Shown piece by piece: positions 1-5,000 of a stretch of 5,233 bases of DNA. Every line of letters begins with the position of its first letter. Within the stretch, counting starts at the first letter, position 1. The translations under genes and the position numbers were made by a program. A model generated the notes under the pieces. It was not told the DNA's origin. It saw only the letters and a list, made by a program, of their open reading frames with translations, and did no database searches. Source of the stretch: DASWJZ01 sp964487455 (lineage in GTDB: Bacteria; Pseudomonadota; Alphaproteobacteria; Rhizobiales; Afifellaceae); the NCBI GenBank assembly GCA_964487455.1, contig CAZARE010000021.1:1-5233 (forward strand), written 5' to 3'.

Positions 1-170
1 ACGAGCTGACCTCGCGCGAGCACGCAGCGCGAATCGCCGAAACCGCCGCCTCCTTGATCGACGGTCAGTGGATCCGCCGCTCGCTCTCCGACGGCGGCGC
101 CGACCCTGAGGGCGCCGCGGAGCTTGTCGAGCGCGCTGTGCACGACGCGCTGAGGCGCCCCGATGCTTGA
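1..170 (+). CDS. betI: BetI-like TetR-family choline-responsive repressor, C-terminal fragment (partial, cut by window start)
   Basis: An open frame enters from the left edge (first full codon at 3) and ends at a TGA at 168-170, giving the last 55 residues. They read ...AETAASLIDGQWIRRSLSDG... followed by DPEGAAELVERAV. This is the pattern of the C-terminal ligand-binding domain of BetI regulators, whose family shows an 'ALIDGLWLR..L' stretch and then a D-P-x-x-A helix at the same place. BetI is a cytoplasmic TetR-type repressor that, in characterised bacteria, represses the bet genes and is relieved by choline. The helix-turn-helix lies outside the window and cannot be checked. The stop codon falls inside the start of betA (8-bp overlap), so the two are almost certainly one transcript and translationally coupled; this neighbour strongly supports the call. 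Without betA next door the fragment could only be called TetR-like. Confidence 0.82.
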   Translation, partial: ELTSREHAARIAETAASLIDGQWIRRSLSDGGADPEGAAELVERAVHDALRRPDA

Positions 171-1839
171 GGCCGACTACGTCATCGTCGGCGCGGGCTC
201 AGCCGGCTGCGCGCTTGCCTATCGCCTCTCCGAGGATGGCAGGGCCTCCGTGCTCGTGCTCGAATACGGCGGCAGCGATCTCGGCCCGCTCATCCAGATG
301 CCAGCCGCCTTCTCCATTCCCATGAACATGCGCGCCTACGACTGGGGCTACCGCACGGAGCCGGAGCCACATCTCGGAGGCCGAAGGCTTGTCGCACCAC
401 GCGGCAAGGTGATCGGCGGCTCGTCATCCATTAACGGCATGGTGTTCGTGCGCGGCCACGCGGCCGACTTCGACCGCTGGGAGGAGAGAGGGGCGAGTGG
501 CTGGGCGTTCAGGGACGTGCTCCCCTACTTCAACCGGATGGAGACCGCGCACCTCAACGGGAACGGAAACGGCGGAGCCGAGCTCGGCTGGCGGGGCACC
601 GACGGTCCATTGCACGTCACCCGGGGACCGATGAGCAACCCTCTCTACCGCGCCTTCACGGATTCCGGCGTGGAGGCCGGCTATCCCTTCACGGCCGACT
701 ACAACGGCGCGCAGCAGGAAGGCTTCGGGCCGATGGAGATGACAGTGTGGAACGGTCGGCGCTGGTCGGCCGCCAGCGCCTATCTCCGCCCCGCCCTGAA
801 GCGTCCCAATGTGCGTCTGATGACGGGCGCGCGCGCCGAGCGCATCCTCTTCGAAGGGCGCCGCGCGGTCGGTGTCTCGGTGCGCCGCCGCGGCCGCCTG
901 GTGAGCGTACGGGCGGGCAAGGAGGTCATCCTCGCCGCCTCGGCGTTCAACTCACCGCAGCTTCTGATGCTTTCCGGAGTGGGCCCGGCGGAGCATTTGC
1001 GCGAGCACGGCATCGAGGTCTTGGTGAATCGCCCCGGCGTTGGGGCCGGCCTTCAGGATCACCTTGAAGTCTACGTGCAGCAGAACTGCAAGCACCCGAT
1101 CACGCTCAATGCGCATTTGGGGCTCTGGGCGCGCCTGAAGATCGGGCTGCAATGGCTCGCCTGGCGCAGCGGCCTCGGCGCCACCAATCACTTCGAGGCC
1201 TGCGCCTTCATCCGCTCGCACGCCGGCGTCCCCTACCCCGACCTGCAACTGCATTTCCTTCCGGCCGCGGTACGCTATGACGGTCGCGCCGCCGCAAAGG
1301 CGCACGGCTTCCAGGTGCACGTCGGGCCGATGCGCTCGCCTTCGCGTGGCCAGGTTCGGCTGAAGTCAGACGACCCCCGACAACCGCCTTCGATCCGCTT
1401 CAACTACATGTCCGCGGATGAAGACTGGCGCGGCTTCCGCGCCGCGGTTCGGCTGACGCGCGAGGTCTTCGCGCAGCCCGCGCTGAAGCAGTACTGCGGC
1501 GACGAGATCGCACCCGGCCCGCACGTGCGGTCGGACCAGGCGCTCGACGATTTCGTGCGCGAGAACGTGGAAAGCGCCTTCCACCCGTGCGGCACCTGCC
1601 GCATGGGCGCGGCCGACGACGTGATGTCGGTGGTCGACCCGGAGTGTCGCGTCATCGGCACGCACGGCCTGCGCGTGGTGGACTCGTCGATCTTCCCGGA
1701 GATCACCAACGGGAACACCAACGCACCGTCGATCATGGTGGGCGAGAAGGCCTCCGACATCATCCTCGGCCGCGCGCCGCTACCAGCCTCGAACCTGGAG
1801 CCGTGGATGAACCCGAACTGGCAGACGTCGCAAAGATAG
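163..1839 (+). CDS. betA: Choline dehydrogenase BetA (GMC-family FAD oxidoreductase)
   Basis: This gene encodes 558 residues, close to the ~556 of E. coli BetA. The enzyme oxidises choline to betaine aldehyde, the first step to the osmoprotectant glycine betaine, with FAD; family members are membrane-associated and feed electrons to the respiratory chain. The FAD-binding dinucleotide fold is at the N-terminus (GAGSAG, residues 10-15, with acidic E34 ending strand 2). GMC signature 1 lies around residues 81-104 (GKVIGGSSSINGMVFVRG) and signature 2 at 260-274 (SAFNSPQLLMLSGVG). The C-terminal catalytic pair is His474 (in ESAFHPCGTCRMG) and Asn518 (in TNGNTNAPSIM). BetA-specific stretches such as GLQDHLEVYVQ, NHFEACAFIRS and HVGPMRSPSRGQVRLKS favour BetA over alcohol dehydrogenases of the same family. 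ATG 163 has a TGAGG seven bases upstream and overlaps the betI stop. Tyr35 (EYGG) replaces the usual Ala of EAGG. No betB lies downstream. Confidence 0.96.
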   Translation: MLEADYVIVGAGSAGCALAYRLSEDGRASVLVLEYGGSDLGPLIQMPAAFSIPMNMRAYDWGYRTEPEPHLGGRRLVAPRGKVIGGSSSINGMVFVRGHAADFDRWEERGASGWAFRDVLPYFNRMETAHLNGNGNGGAELGWRGTDGPLHVTRGPMSNPLYRAFTDSGVEAGYPFTADYNGAQQEGFGPMEMTVWNGRRWSAASAYLRPALKRPNVRLMTGARAERILFEGRRAVGVSVRRRGRLVSVRAGKEVILAASAFNSPQLLMLSGVGPAEHLREHGIEVLVNRPGVGAGLQDHLEVYVQQNCKHPITLNAHLGLWARLKIGLQWLAWRSGLGATNHFEACAFIRSHAGVPYPDLQLHFLPAAVRYDGRAAAKAHGFQVHVGPMRSPSRGQVRLKSDDPRQPPSIRFNYMSADEDWRGFRAAVRLTREVFAQPALKQYCGDEIAPGPHVRSDQALDDFVRENVESAFHPCGTCRMGAADDVMSVVDPECRVIGTHGLRVVDSSIFPEITNGNTNAPSIMVGEKASDIILGRAPLPASNLEPWMNPNWQTSQR

Positions 1840-1852
1840 AGGGCGCGCGTCC

Positions 1853-1879
1853 GCCTCTGCCGCTTCCTGCGGAAGAGGC
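1853..1879 (+). terminator. Stem-loop 14 bases after the betA stop; possible 3' end of the bet transcript
   Basis: Bases 1853-1858 (GCCTCT) pair with 1874-1879 (AGAGGC). After one G/A mismatch, 1860-1863 (CCGC) pair with 1869-1872 (GCGG) around a 5-base loop (TTCCT). This is a ten-pair GC-rich hairpin just after betA. No T-run follows, so it is not a textbook intrinsic terminator; it may stabilise the mRNA 3' end or stop polymerase with help. It runs directly into the larger palindrome starting at 1879, and the two share base 1879. Confidence 0.35.
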
Positions 1880-1954
1880 TAGTGTCCCGAATCCGAAATC
1901 CGCTTCATTCTTCGGGGCGTGTCGCACGGATTTCGGATTCGATCAGGACACTAG
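1879..1954. repeat. Imperfect 24/28-bp inverted repeat, MITE-like palindromic element with TA ends
   Basis: The left arm is 1879-1902 and the right arm 1927-1954, with a 24-base spacer. The right arm is the exact reverse complement of the left arm except for four extra bases (ATCA, 1942-1945). Both arms end in CTAG. Read as an insertion, the element is 1882-1951 (70 bp, tips GTGTCC...GGACAC) flanked by TA at 1880-1881 and 1952-1953 and by C and G outside. That is what an insertion into a CTAG site with TA duplication would leave, as known for IS630/mariner-type elements. The element is too short to encode a transposase. Because CTAG is itself palindromic, the TA duplication cannot be told from the repeat without an empty site. 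Transcribed, it would fold into a long hairpin between betA and the next gene. A repeat-palindrome (REP-like) unit is the alternative. Confidence 0.6.
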
Positions 1955-2060
1955 CAAGGACGCGGCTCTGCTCCATCTCGCGGTAGAACAGCACCATGCG
2001 GTTTTCGACCTGGGGGGCGTGCAACTTCGACGCAAACCCGGCTAACAAGGCTGCGCGACG

Positions 2061-2795
2061 ATGCGAGGAAAGATGCGATCGGCCCAGGCGCAACGGCAGA
2101 GTCCCGCCGCGCTCCCGTTCGAGCCGGCGCGCGCAAGCGGAGGCGATAGCAGCGTGACGCGGACCGGCGCCGATGCGCCTCCGCCTCCGCGGCTTTCCCG
2201 CCGCGCACTGCCCCGCGACACGGTGGCGCTGGCGCAGTTCCTGATCGGCAAGACGCTGGTGCACGAGGTGGACGGCGGACGGCTCGCCGGCAGGATCGTC
2301 GAGACGGAAGCCTATCTCGTCGGCGACGCCGCGAGCCACGCCTTCCGCGGCGAGACGAAGCGCAACCGCGCCATGTTCCTCAAGCGCGGCCACGCTTACG
2401 TCTACATCGCCTATGGATGCTGGCCCGTCCTCAACGTAACGAGCGAAGAGAACGGCGTCGGCGCCGCGGTGCTGCTGCGGGCGCTCCAGCCGGTTGACGG
2501 CATCGAGGCGATGCGCCGCCATCGCGGCAATGCGCGCGACATCGATCTGGCGCGCGGGCCCGGCCGGCTCGCCGGCGCGATGCGCGTCACGCTCGCGCAT
2601 GACGGCGCCGACCTTTGCGGCACCGGCCCGCTCTTCCTCGCGGCCGGCGCGCGCGAGCGCCCGCCGATCGTCACAACCACCCGCATCGGGATCGTCAAGG
2701 ACGCCGAGCGACCGCTCCGCTTCTTCGAGCGCGGCAACCCGTTCGTGAGCGGGCCGCGGCGGCTGATCGGCCTCGCGCCCCGCACCCGCGCATGA
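2061..2795 (+). CDS. mpg: 3-methyladenine DNA glycosylase, AAG/MPG family
   Basis: The protein matches the alkyladenine DNA glycosylase family, monofunctional base-excision repair enzymes that remove 3-methyladenine and other alkylated or deaminated purines. The fold starts near residue 44 (RLSRRALPRDT). Numbered from ATG 2061, the catalytic Glu is E83 in VETEAY, with base-stacking Y85 and H93 (SHAFRG). The DNA-intercalating Tyr is Y118 in YVYIAYG and the pocket Asn is N125. VLLRALQP follows, then LARGPGRL near the middle and FFERGNPFVSG near the end. These align with human AAG residues E125, Y127, H136, Y162 and N169. From ATG 2061 the protein is 244 residues, long for a bacterial member (about 190-210), with an Ala/Pro/Arg-rich N-terminus. 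GTG 2154, ten bases after GGAGG, would give 213 residues and may be the true start. The stop overlaps the next start (ATGA). Confidence 0.93.
   Translation: MRGKMRSAQAQRQSPAALPFEPARASGGDSSVTRTGADAPPPPRLSRRALPRDTVALAQFLIGKTLVHEVDGGRLAGRIVETEAYLVGDAASHAFRGETKRNRAMFLKRGHAYVYIAYGCWPVLNVTSEENGVGAAVLLRALQPVDGIEAMRRHRGNARDIDLARGPGRLAGAMRVTLAHDGADLCGTGPLFLAAGARERPPIVTTTRIGIVKDAERPLRFFERGNPFVSGPRRLIGLAPRTRA
2139..2156 (+). promoter_or_regulatory. Alternative ribosome binding site and GTG start for the DNA glycosylase
   Basis: GGAGG at 2139-2143 lies ten bases before an in-frame GTG at 2154-2156, which is residue 32 of the longer reading. The upstream ATG at 2061 has only a weak AAGG (2047-2050). A second ATG at 2073 has GAGGA only three bases away. 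The GTG start removes most of an N-terminal stretch that bears no family resemblance and brings the length to that of typical bacterial homologues. The choice between starts is not settled by the sequence. Confidence 0.45.
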
Positions 2796-3634
2796 CATTC
2801 GCCGTCGCGCTCGCGGTGCTCTTCGCCGCGCTCTGCCACGCTTCGTGGAACGCCATCGTCCGCCTCGGCGGCGATAAGATCATCTCGGTGACGCTGCTGG
2901 TGACGGCCGCCGGAATCATCGCGGCGCCGGCGATCCTCCTGTTCCCGCCGCTGCCGCGCGCCGCCTGGCCCTACCTGATCGCCTCGGTCGCGATCCATCT
3001 CGGCTACAACGCGGCCCTCGCCATGTCCTACCATCACGGCGAGCTGACCCGGGTCTATCCGCTTCTGCGCGGCTCCGCGCCGCTCACCACGCTCGCCATC
3101 TCGCTCCTTCTGCTCGACGAAGCGGTCGAACCCGGCGAGATTGCCGGGATCGTGGTGCTCGCCGCGGGCATCATCGCGTTGACGCTCGAAGGCGGCTGGC
3201 GGGTGCTGGCCAGATCGCCGCATGCCGTCCTCTACGCGGCTGCGTCATCGATCTGCATCACGGGCTACACGATCGCCGACGGGCTCGGCGCTCGCGTCGC
3301 CGACAGCCCGCACCAATACGCCGCGTGGTTCTTCCTGCTCGACATGCTGCCGATGCTCGCCGGCGTTCTCCTGGTCAAGCGGCGGGAATTCGCCGCTGCG
3401 CTTCGCGTGAGCTGGCCGGCCGGTCTCGCCGGCGGGGCGCTGTCGCTCGTCGCCTACTGGATCGTCATCTGGGCGATGACGGTGGCGCCGATCCCGCTTG
3501 TGGCGGCGCTGCGCGAAACGAGCATCCTGTTCGCGCTCCTAATCGGCATGGTGTGGCTCGGCGAGAAGGTCACGCCGGTTCGCGCCGCGTCGATCGCGCT
3601 GGTGCTTGCGGGGCTGGCGCTGATGCGGTTTTGA
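2792..3634 (+). CDS. EamA-domain transporter of the drug/metabolite (DMT) superfamily
   Basis: This gene encodes 280 residues, almost entirely hydrophobic, reading as ten membrane helices at roughly residues 2-22, 32-52, 60-80, 88-108, 117-133, 146-164, 177-195, 209-229, 236-256 and 264-279. This is the usual two-times-five EamA arrangement and the usual size (280-300). Each half ends with the typical EamA pattern: ELTRVYPLLRGSAPLTT then LLLDEAVEPGEIAGIVVLAAG in the first, and VAALRETSILFALLIG then WLGEKVTPVRAASIALVLAG in the second. It sits in the inner membrane and should move a small metabolite, often an amino acid or nucleoside-like compound in this family; the substrate cannot be read from sequence. 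The start is ATG 2792, whose ATGA overlaps the stop of the glycosylase gene. No Shine-Dalgarno is visible there, so translation is probably coupled. An open frame continues upstream in this phase, but it lies inside the glycosylase gene and lacks a family match. Confidence 0.9.
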   Translation: MTFAVALAVLFAALCHASWNAIVRLGGDKIISVTLLVTAAGIIAAPAILLFPPLPRAAWPYLIASVAIHLGYNAALAMSYHHGELTRVYPLLRGSAPLTTLAISLLLLDEAVEPGEIAGIVVLAAGIIALTLEGGWRVLARSPHAVLYAAASSICITGYTIADGLGARVADSPHQYAAWFFLLDMLPMLAGVLLVKRREFAAALRVSWPAGLAGGALSLVAYWIVIWAMTVAPIPLVAALRETSILFALLIGMVWLGEKVTPVRAASIALVLAGLALMRF

Positions 3635-3662
3635 GAATGCCTCGGCCAGCAATCGCCGCGAC

Positions 3663-3687
3663 GGAACCGGAAGCGCCCGGCGGCGTT
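3663..3687 (+). promoter_or_regulatory. Candidate EcfG-type (general stress response sigma factor) promoter for the DUF892 gene
   Basis: GGAAC at 3663-3667 and CGTT at 3684-3687 are separated by exactly 16 bases. This matches the alphaproteobacterial sigma-EcfG consensus GGAAC-N16-17-CGTT. The transcription start would fall near 3694, leaving a leader of about 35 bases before the start codon at 3730. It sits in the only gap between the EamA gene and the DUF892 gene. DUF892/YciF-like proteins are commonly stress-induced, which fits. This is a motif match only, with no expression evidence. Confidence 0.6.
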
Positions 3688-3716
3688 CCCGCTGCGGTCC
3701 GCGCATGGACCCCAGC

Positions 3717-3721
3717 GGAGG
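3717..3721 (+). promoter_or_regulatory. Strong Shine-Dalgarno site of the DUF892 gene
   Basis: GGAGG lies eight bases before ATG 3730 and fixes the start well inside a much longer open frame that begins within the EamA gene. A GTG directly before it (3727-3729, in frame) is a possible alternative that would add one residue. Confidence 0.75.
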
Positions 3722-3729
3722 ATTTTGTG

Positions 3730-4245
3730 ATGGCCAAGCAGCCGAAGCAGCTCGACGACCTGTTCCACGACGCGCTGAAGGACATCTATTTCGCCGAGCG
3801 GAAGATCCTGAGCGCCCTGCCGAAGCTCGCCAAGGCGGCGAAGAGCGCCAAGCTGAAGGCGGCCTTCGAGAAGCATCATAGCGAGACCGAAGGCCAGATG
3901 GACCGCCTGCAGAGGGTCTTCAAGCTCATCGGCGCGAAACCGCAAGGCAAGACCTGCCCGGCGATCAACGGGCTGGCCGAGGAAGGCGCTGAGATCATCG
4001 AGGACTACAAGGGATCGCCCGCCCTCGACGCCGGATTGCTGGCCGCCGCGCAGGCCGTCGAGCACTACGAGATCGCCCGCTACGGCGCGCTTCGCGCCTG
4101 GGCCGAGGAGCTCGGCCTCGACGACGCGATCCCGCTGATCGAGAAGACGCTGGAGGAGGAGAAGGCCACCGACGAGGCGCTGAACGCGCTTGCCAAGTCG
4201 ATCAACCGCGCAGCTCAGGCGGAGGAAGCGGACAAGGCCGCATAG
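3730..4245 (+). CDS. DUF892 / YciF-like ferritin-like four-helix protein
   Basis: This gene encodes 171 residues matching the DUF892 (YciE/YciF) family of ferritin-like helical-bundle proteins, usually 160-180 residues. Family landmarks are LDDLFHDALKDIYFAERKILSALPKLAKAA at residues 8-37, HHSETEGQMDRLQRVF from residue 49 (the H-x-x-E-T-x-x-Q pattern), QAVEHYEIARYGALRAWAEELG at 108-129 and LEEEKATDEALNALA at 141-155. Glu/His residues on these helices (E23, H49, E52, E111, E114, E144) are candidate metal ligands, as in diiron ferritin-like proteins, though not every one need be a ligand. The tail is Lys/Ala/Glu-rich. The biochemical role is not firmly known; family members are linked to general and osmotic stress responses. 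It has its own promoter-like motif and strong ribosome binding site, so it is probably transcribed separately from the EamA gene. It faces the tRNA gene convergently, 42 bp away. Confidence 0.92.
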   Translation: MAKQPKQLDDLFHDALKDIYFAERKILSALPKLAKAAKSAKLKAAFEKHHSETEGQMDRLQRVFKLIGAKPQGKTCPAINGLAEEGAEIIEDYKGSPALDAGLLAAAQAVEHYEIARYGALRAWAEELGLDDAIPLIEKTLEEEKATDEALNALAKSINRAAQAEEADKAA

Positions 4246-4258
4246 GTTGGCCGCTTCC
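4224..4258 (+). terminator. Weak inverted repeat spanning the DUF892 stop codon
   Basis: GGAAGCGG (4224-4231) and CCGCTTCC (4251-4258) are perfect 8-bp arms around a 19-base loop that contains the TAG stop. It could form the 3' hairpin of this transcript, or of the converging tRNA transcript from the other strand. The loop is long and no T-run follows, so terminator activity is only a possibility. Confidence 0.25.
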
Positions 4259-4287
4259 GAGGATCACGCTCTTTCGCGCGAGAGGAA

Positions 4288-4362
<75 letters not shown>

Positions 4363-4397
4363 CTCATGTGCGAGGTCGCCGCGTGAACGGCCAGCGC

Positions 4398-4426
4398 GAT
4401 ATAGCGGCTGGCTCGAAGGCGTGCAA
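4398..4426 (-). promoter_or_regulatory. Sigma70-type promoter of tRNA-Val
   Basis: Reading the minus strand, TTGCAC (4426-4421) is the -35 box and TATATC (4403-4398) the -10 box, with a 17-base spacer. Transcription would start near 4391, giving a leader of about 28 bases before the mature tRNA at 4362. A short inverted repeat (AGGCGAT/ATCGCCT, 4426-4441) abuts the -35 box. It may be the 3' hairpin of cpdR, though no T-run follows it. Confidence 0.7.
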
Positions 4427-4467
4427 GGCGATGGATCGCCTGCCTGCGGCTGCGCTCAGGTAAGTCC

Positions 4468-4827
4468 TCAGGCGGCGATCAGCCGTCCGATCTCGCCGAC
4501 CAGATCACGCAGGTGGAACGGCTTGGATAGAATCTTCGCGTCGCGCGGCGCCTGCATGTCGGGGTTGAGCGCCACCGCAGCGAAGCCGGTGATGAACATG
4601 ATCTTCAGCGCCGGGTCGAGCTCGCTTGCCTTGCGCGCCAGCTCGATCCCGTCCATCTCCGGCATGACGATGTCGGTGAGGAGCAGGTGGAACGGCTCTT
4701 CCCTCAGCCTGTCATAGGCGTCGCGCCCATTATTGAAGGAGACAACGTCGTAGCCGGCGTTCCCCAGCGCCCGCTCCAGGAAGCGGCGCATGTCCTCGTC
4801 GTCTTCGGCGAGCAGGATTCGCGCCAT
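4468..4827 (-). CDS. cpdR: CpdR-type single-domain response regulator
   Basis: This gene encodes 119 residues, a lone receiver domain with no output domain, as in CpdR. In Caulobacter, unphosphorylated CpdR brings ClpXP and its substrates together so that CtrA and other cell-cycle proteins are degraded; the CckA-ChpT phosphorelay turns it off by phosphorylation. Seen here are acidic pocket residues E8-D9-D10 (LLAEDDEDM), the phospho-acceptor D52 in LLLTDIVMPEMDG, T80 in MFITGFAAVALNPD and K102 in ILSKPFHLRDLV. The GFAAVALNP and LSKPFHLRDLV stretches are characteristic of CpdR in Hyphomicrobiales and Rhizobiales. The frame stays open upstream to 5019, but the MARILLAEDD start at 4827 is where homologues begin; a G-run at 4838-4834 may serve as its ribosome site. 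The protein ends in Ala-Ala, like many ClpX-recognised C-termini. It is transcribed divergently from an N-formylglutamate amidohydrolase gene. Confidence 0.94.
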   Translation of the reverse strand: MARILLAEDDEDMRRFLERALGNAGYDVVSFNNGRDAYDRLREEPFHLLLTDIVMPEMDGIELARKASELDPALKIMFITGFAAVALNPDMQAPRDAKILSKPFHLRDLVGEIGRLIAA

Positions 4828-4889
4828 CAATTGCCCCCGGGAAGGATGGTCGATCACGTTCATGTCCGACCACGATGCAACGCCCACAG

Positions 4890-4918
4890 TAAATATCGGG
4901 TAAGCGCGGCCCCCGCAA
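4890..4918 (-). promoter_or_regulatory. Candidate promoter of cpdR in the divergent region
   Basis: On the minus strand TTGCGG (4918-4913) and TATTTA (4895-4890) are separated by 17 bases. This would start transcription near 4884 and give a leader of roughly 57 bases. A 7-bp inverted repeat (CGGCCCC 4907-4913 / GGGGCCG 4924-4930) overlaps the -35 box and could be an operator or just GC-rich sequence. No TTAA-N7-TTAA CtrA box is visible in 4828-5000. Confidence 0.4.
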
Positions 4919-5000
4919 CGCGCGGGGCCGGCGCGGCAAGTGTGGACAGACGCCCAGCGGCGCGGCAGATTGGCGGGGTTCTTGGCACAGGTTGGTGGCG

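Noticed and set aside
1905..2798. 297-residue minus-strand open frame opposite the DNA glycosylase gene
   Set aside because: It is the Arg/Ala-rich shadow of a well-supported sense gene and shows no recognisable domain; its stop lies inside the palindromic element.
2411..3223. 270-residue minus-strand open frame
   Set aside because: Low-complexity Arg/Glu/Gly translation opposite the glycosylase and EamA genes, both of which have clear family motifs.
3325..3729. Possible long N-terminal extension of the DUF892 protein (frame open from 3325)
   Set aside because: The extension overlaps the EamA gene in another phase and translates to Arg/Ala-rich filler. The strong GGAGG and the family start both favour ATG 3730.
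4269..4284. CTCT...AGAG hairpin between the DUF892 gene and the tRNA as terminator
   Set aside because: Only four base pairs plus a wobble, with no T-run on either strand.
4426..4441. AGGCGAT/ATCGCCT inverted repeat as an intrinsic terminator of cpdR
   Set aside because: The arms are separated by only two bases and no T-run follows; it also overlaps the tRNA -35 box. Kept only as a remark in the promoter entry.
4421..4717. 98-residue plus-strand open frame
   Set aside because: It is antisense to cpdR and has no domain features.
4984..5000. Sigma54-like TGGCAC before the FGase start
   Set aside because: A TGGCAC is present, but no TTGC-type -12 element follows at five bases, and it lies too close to the start codon.
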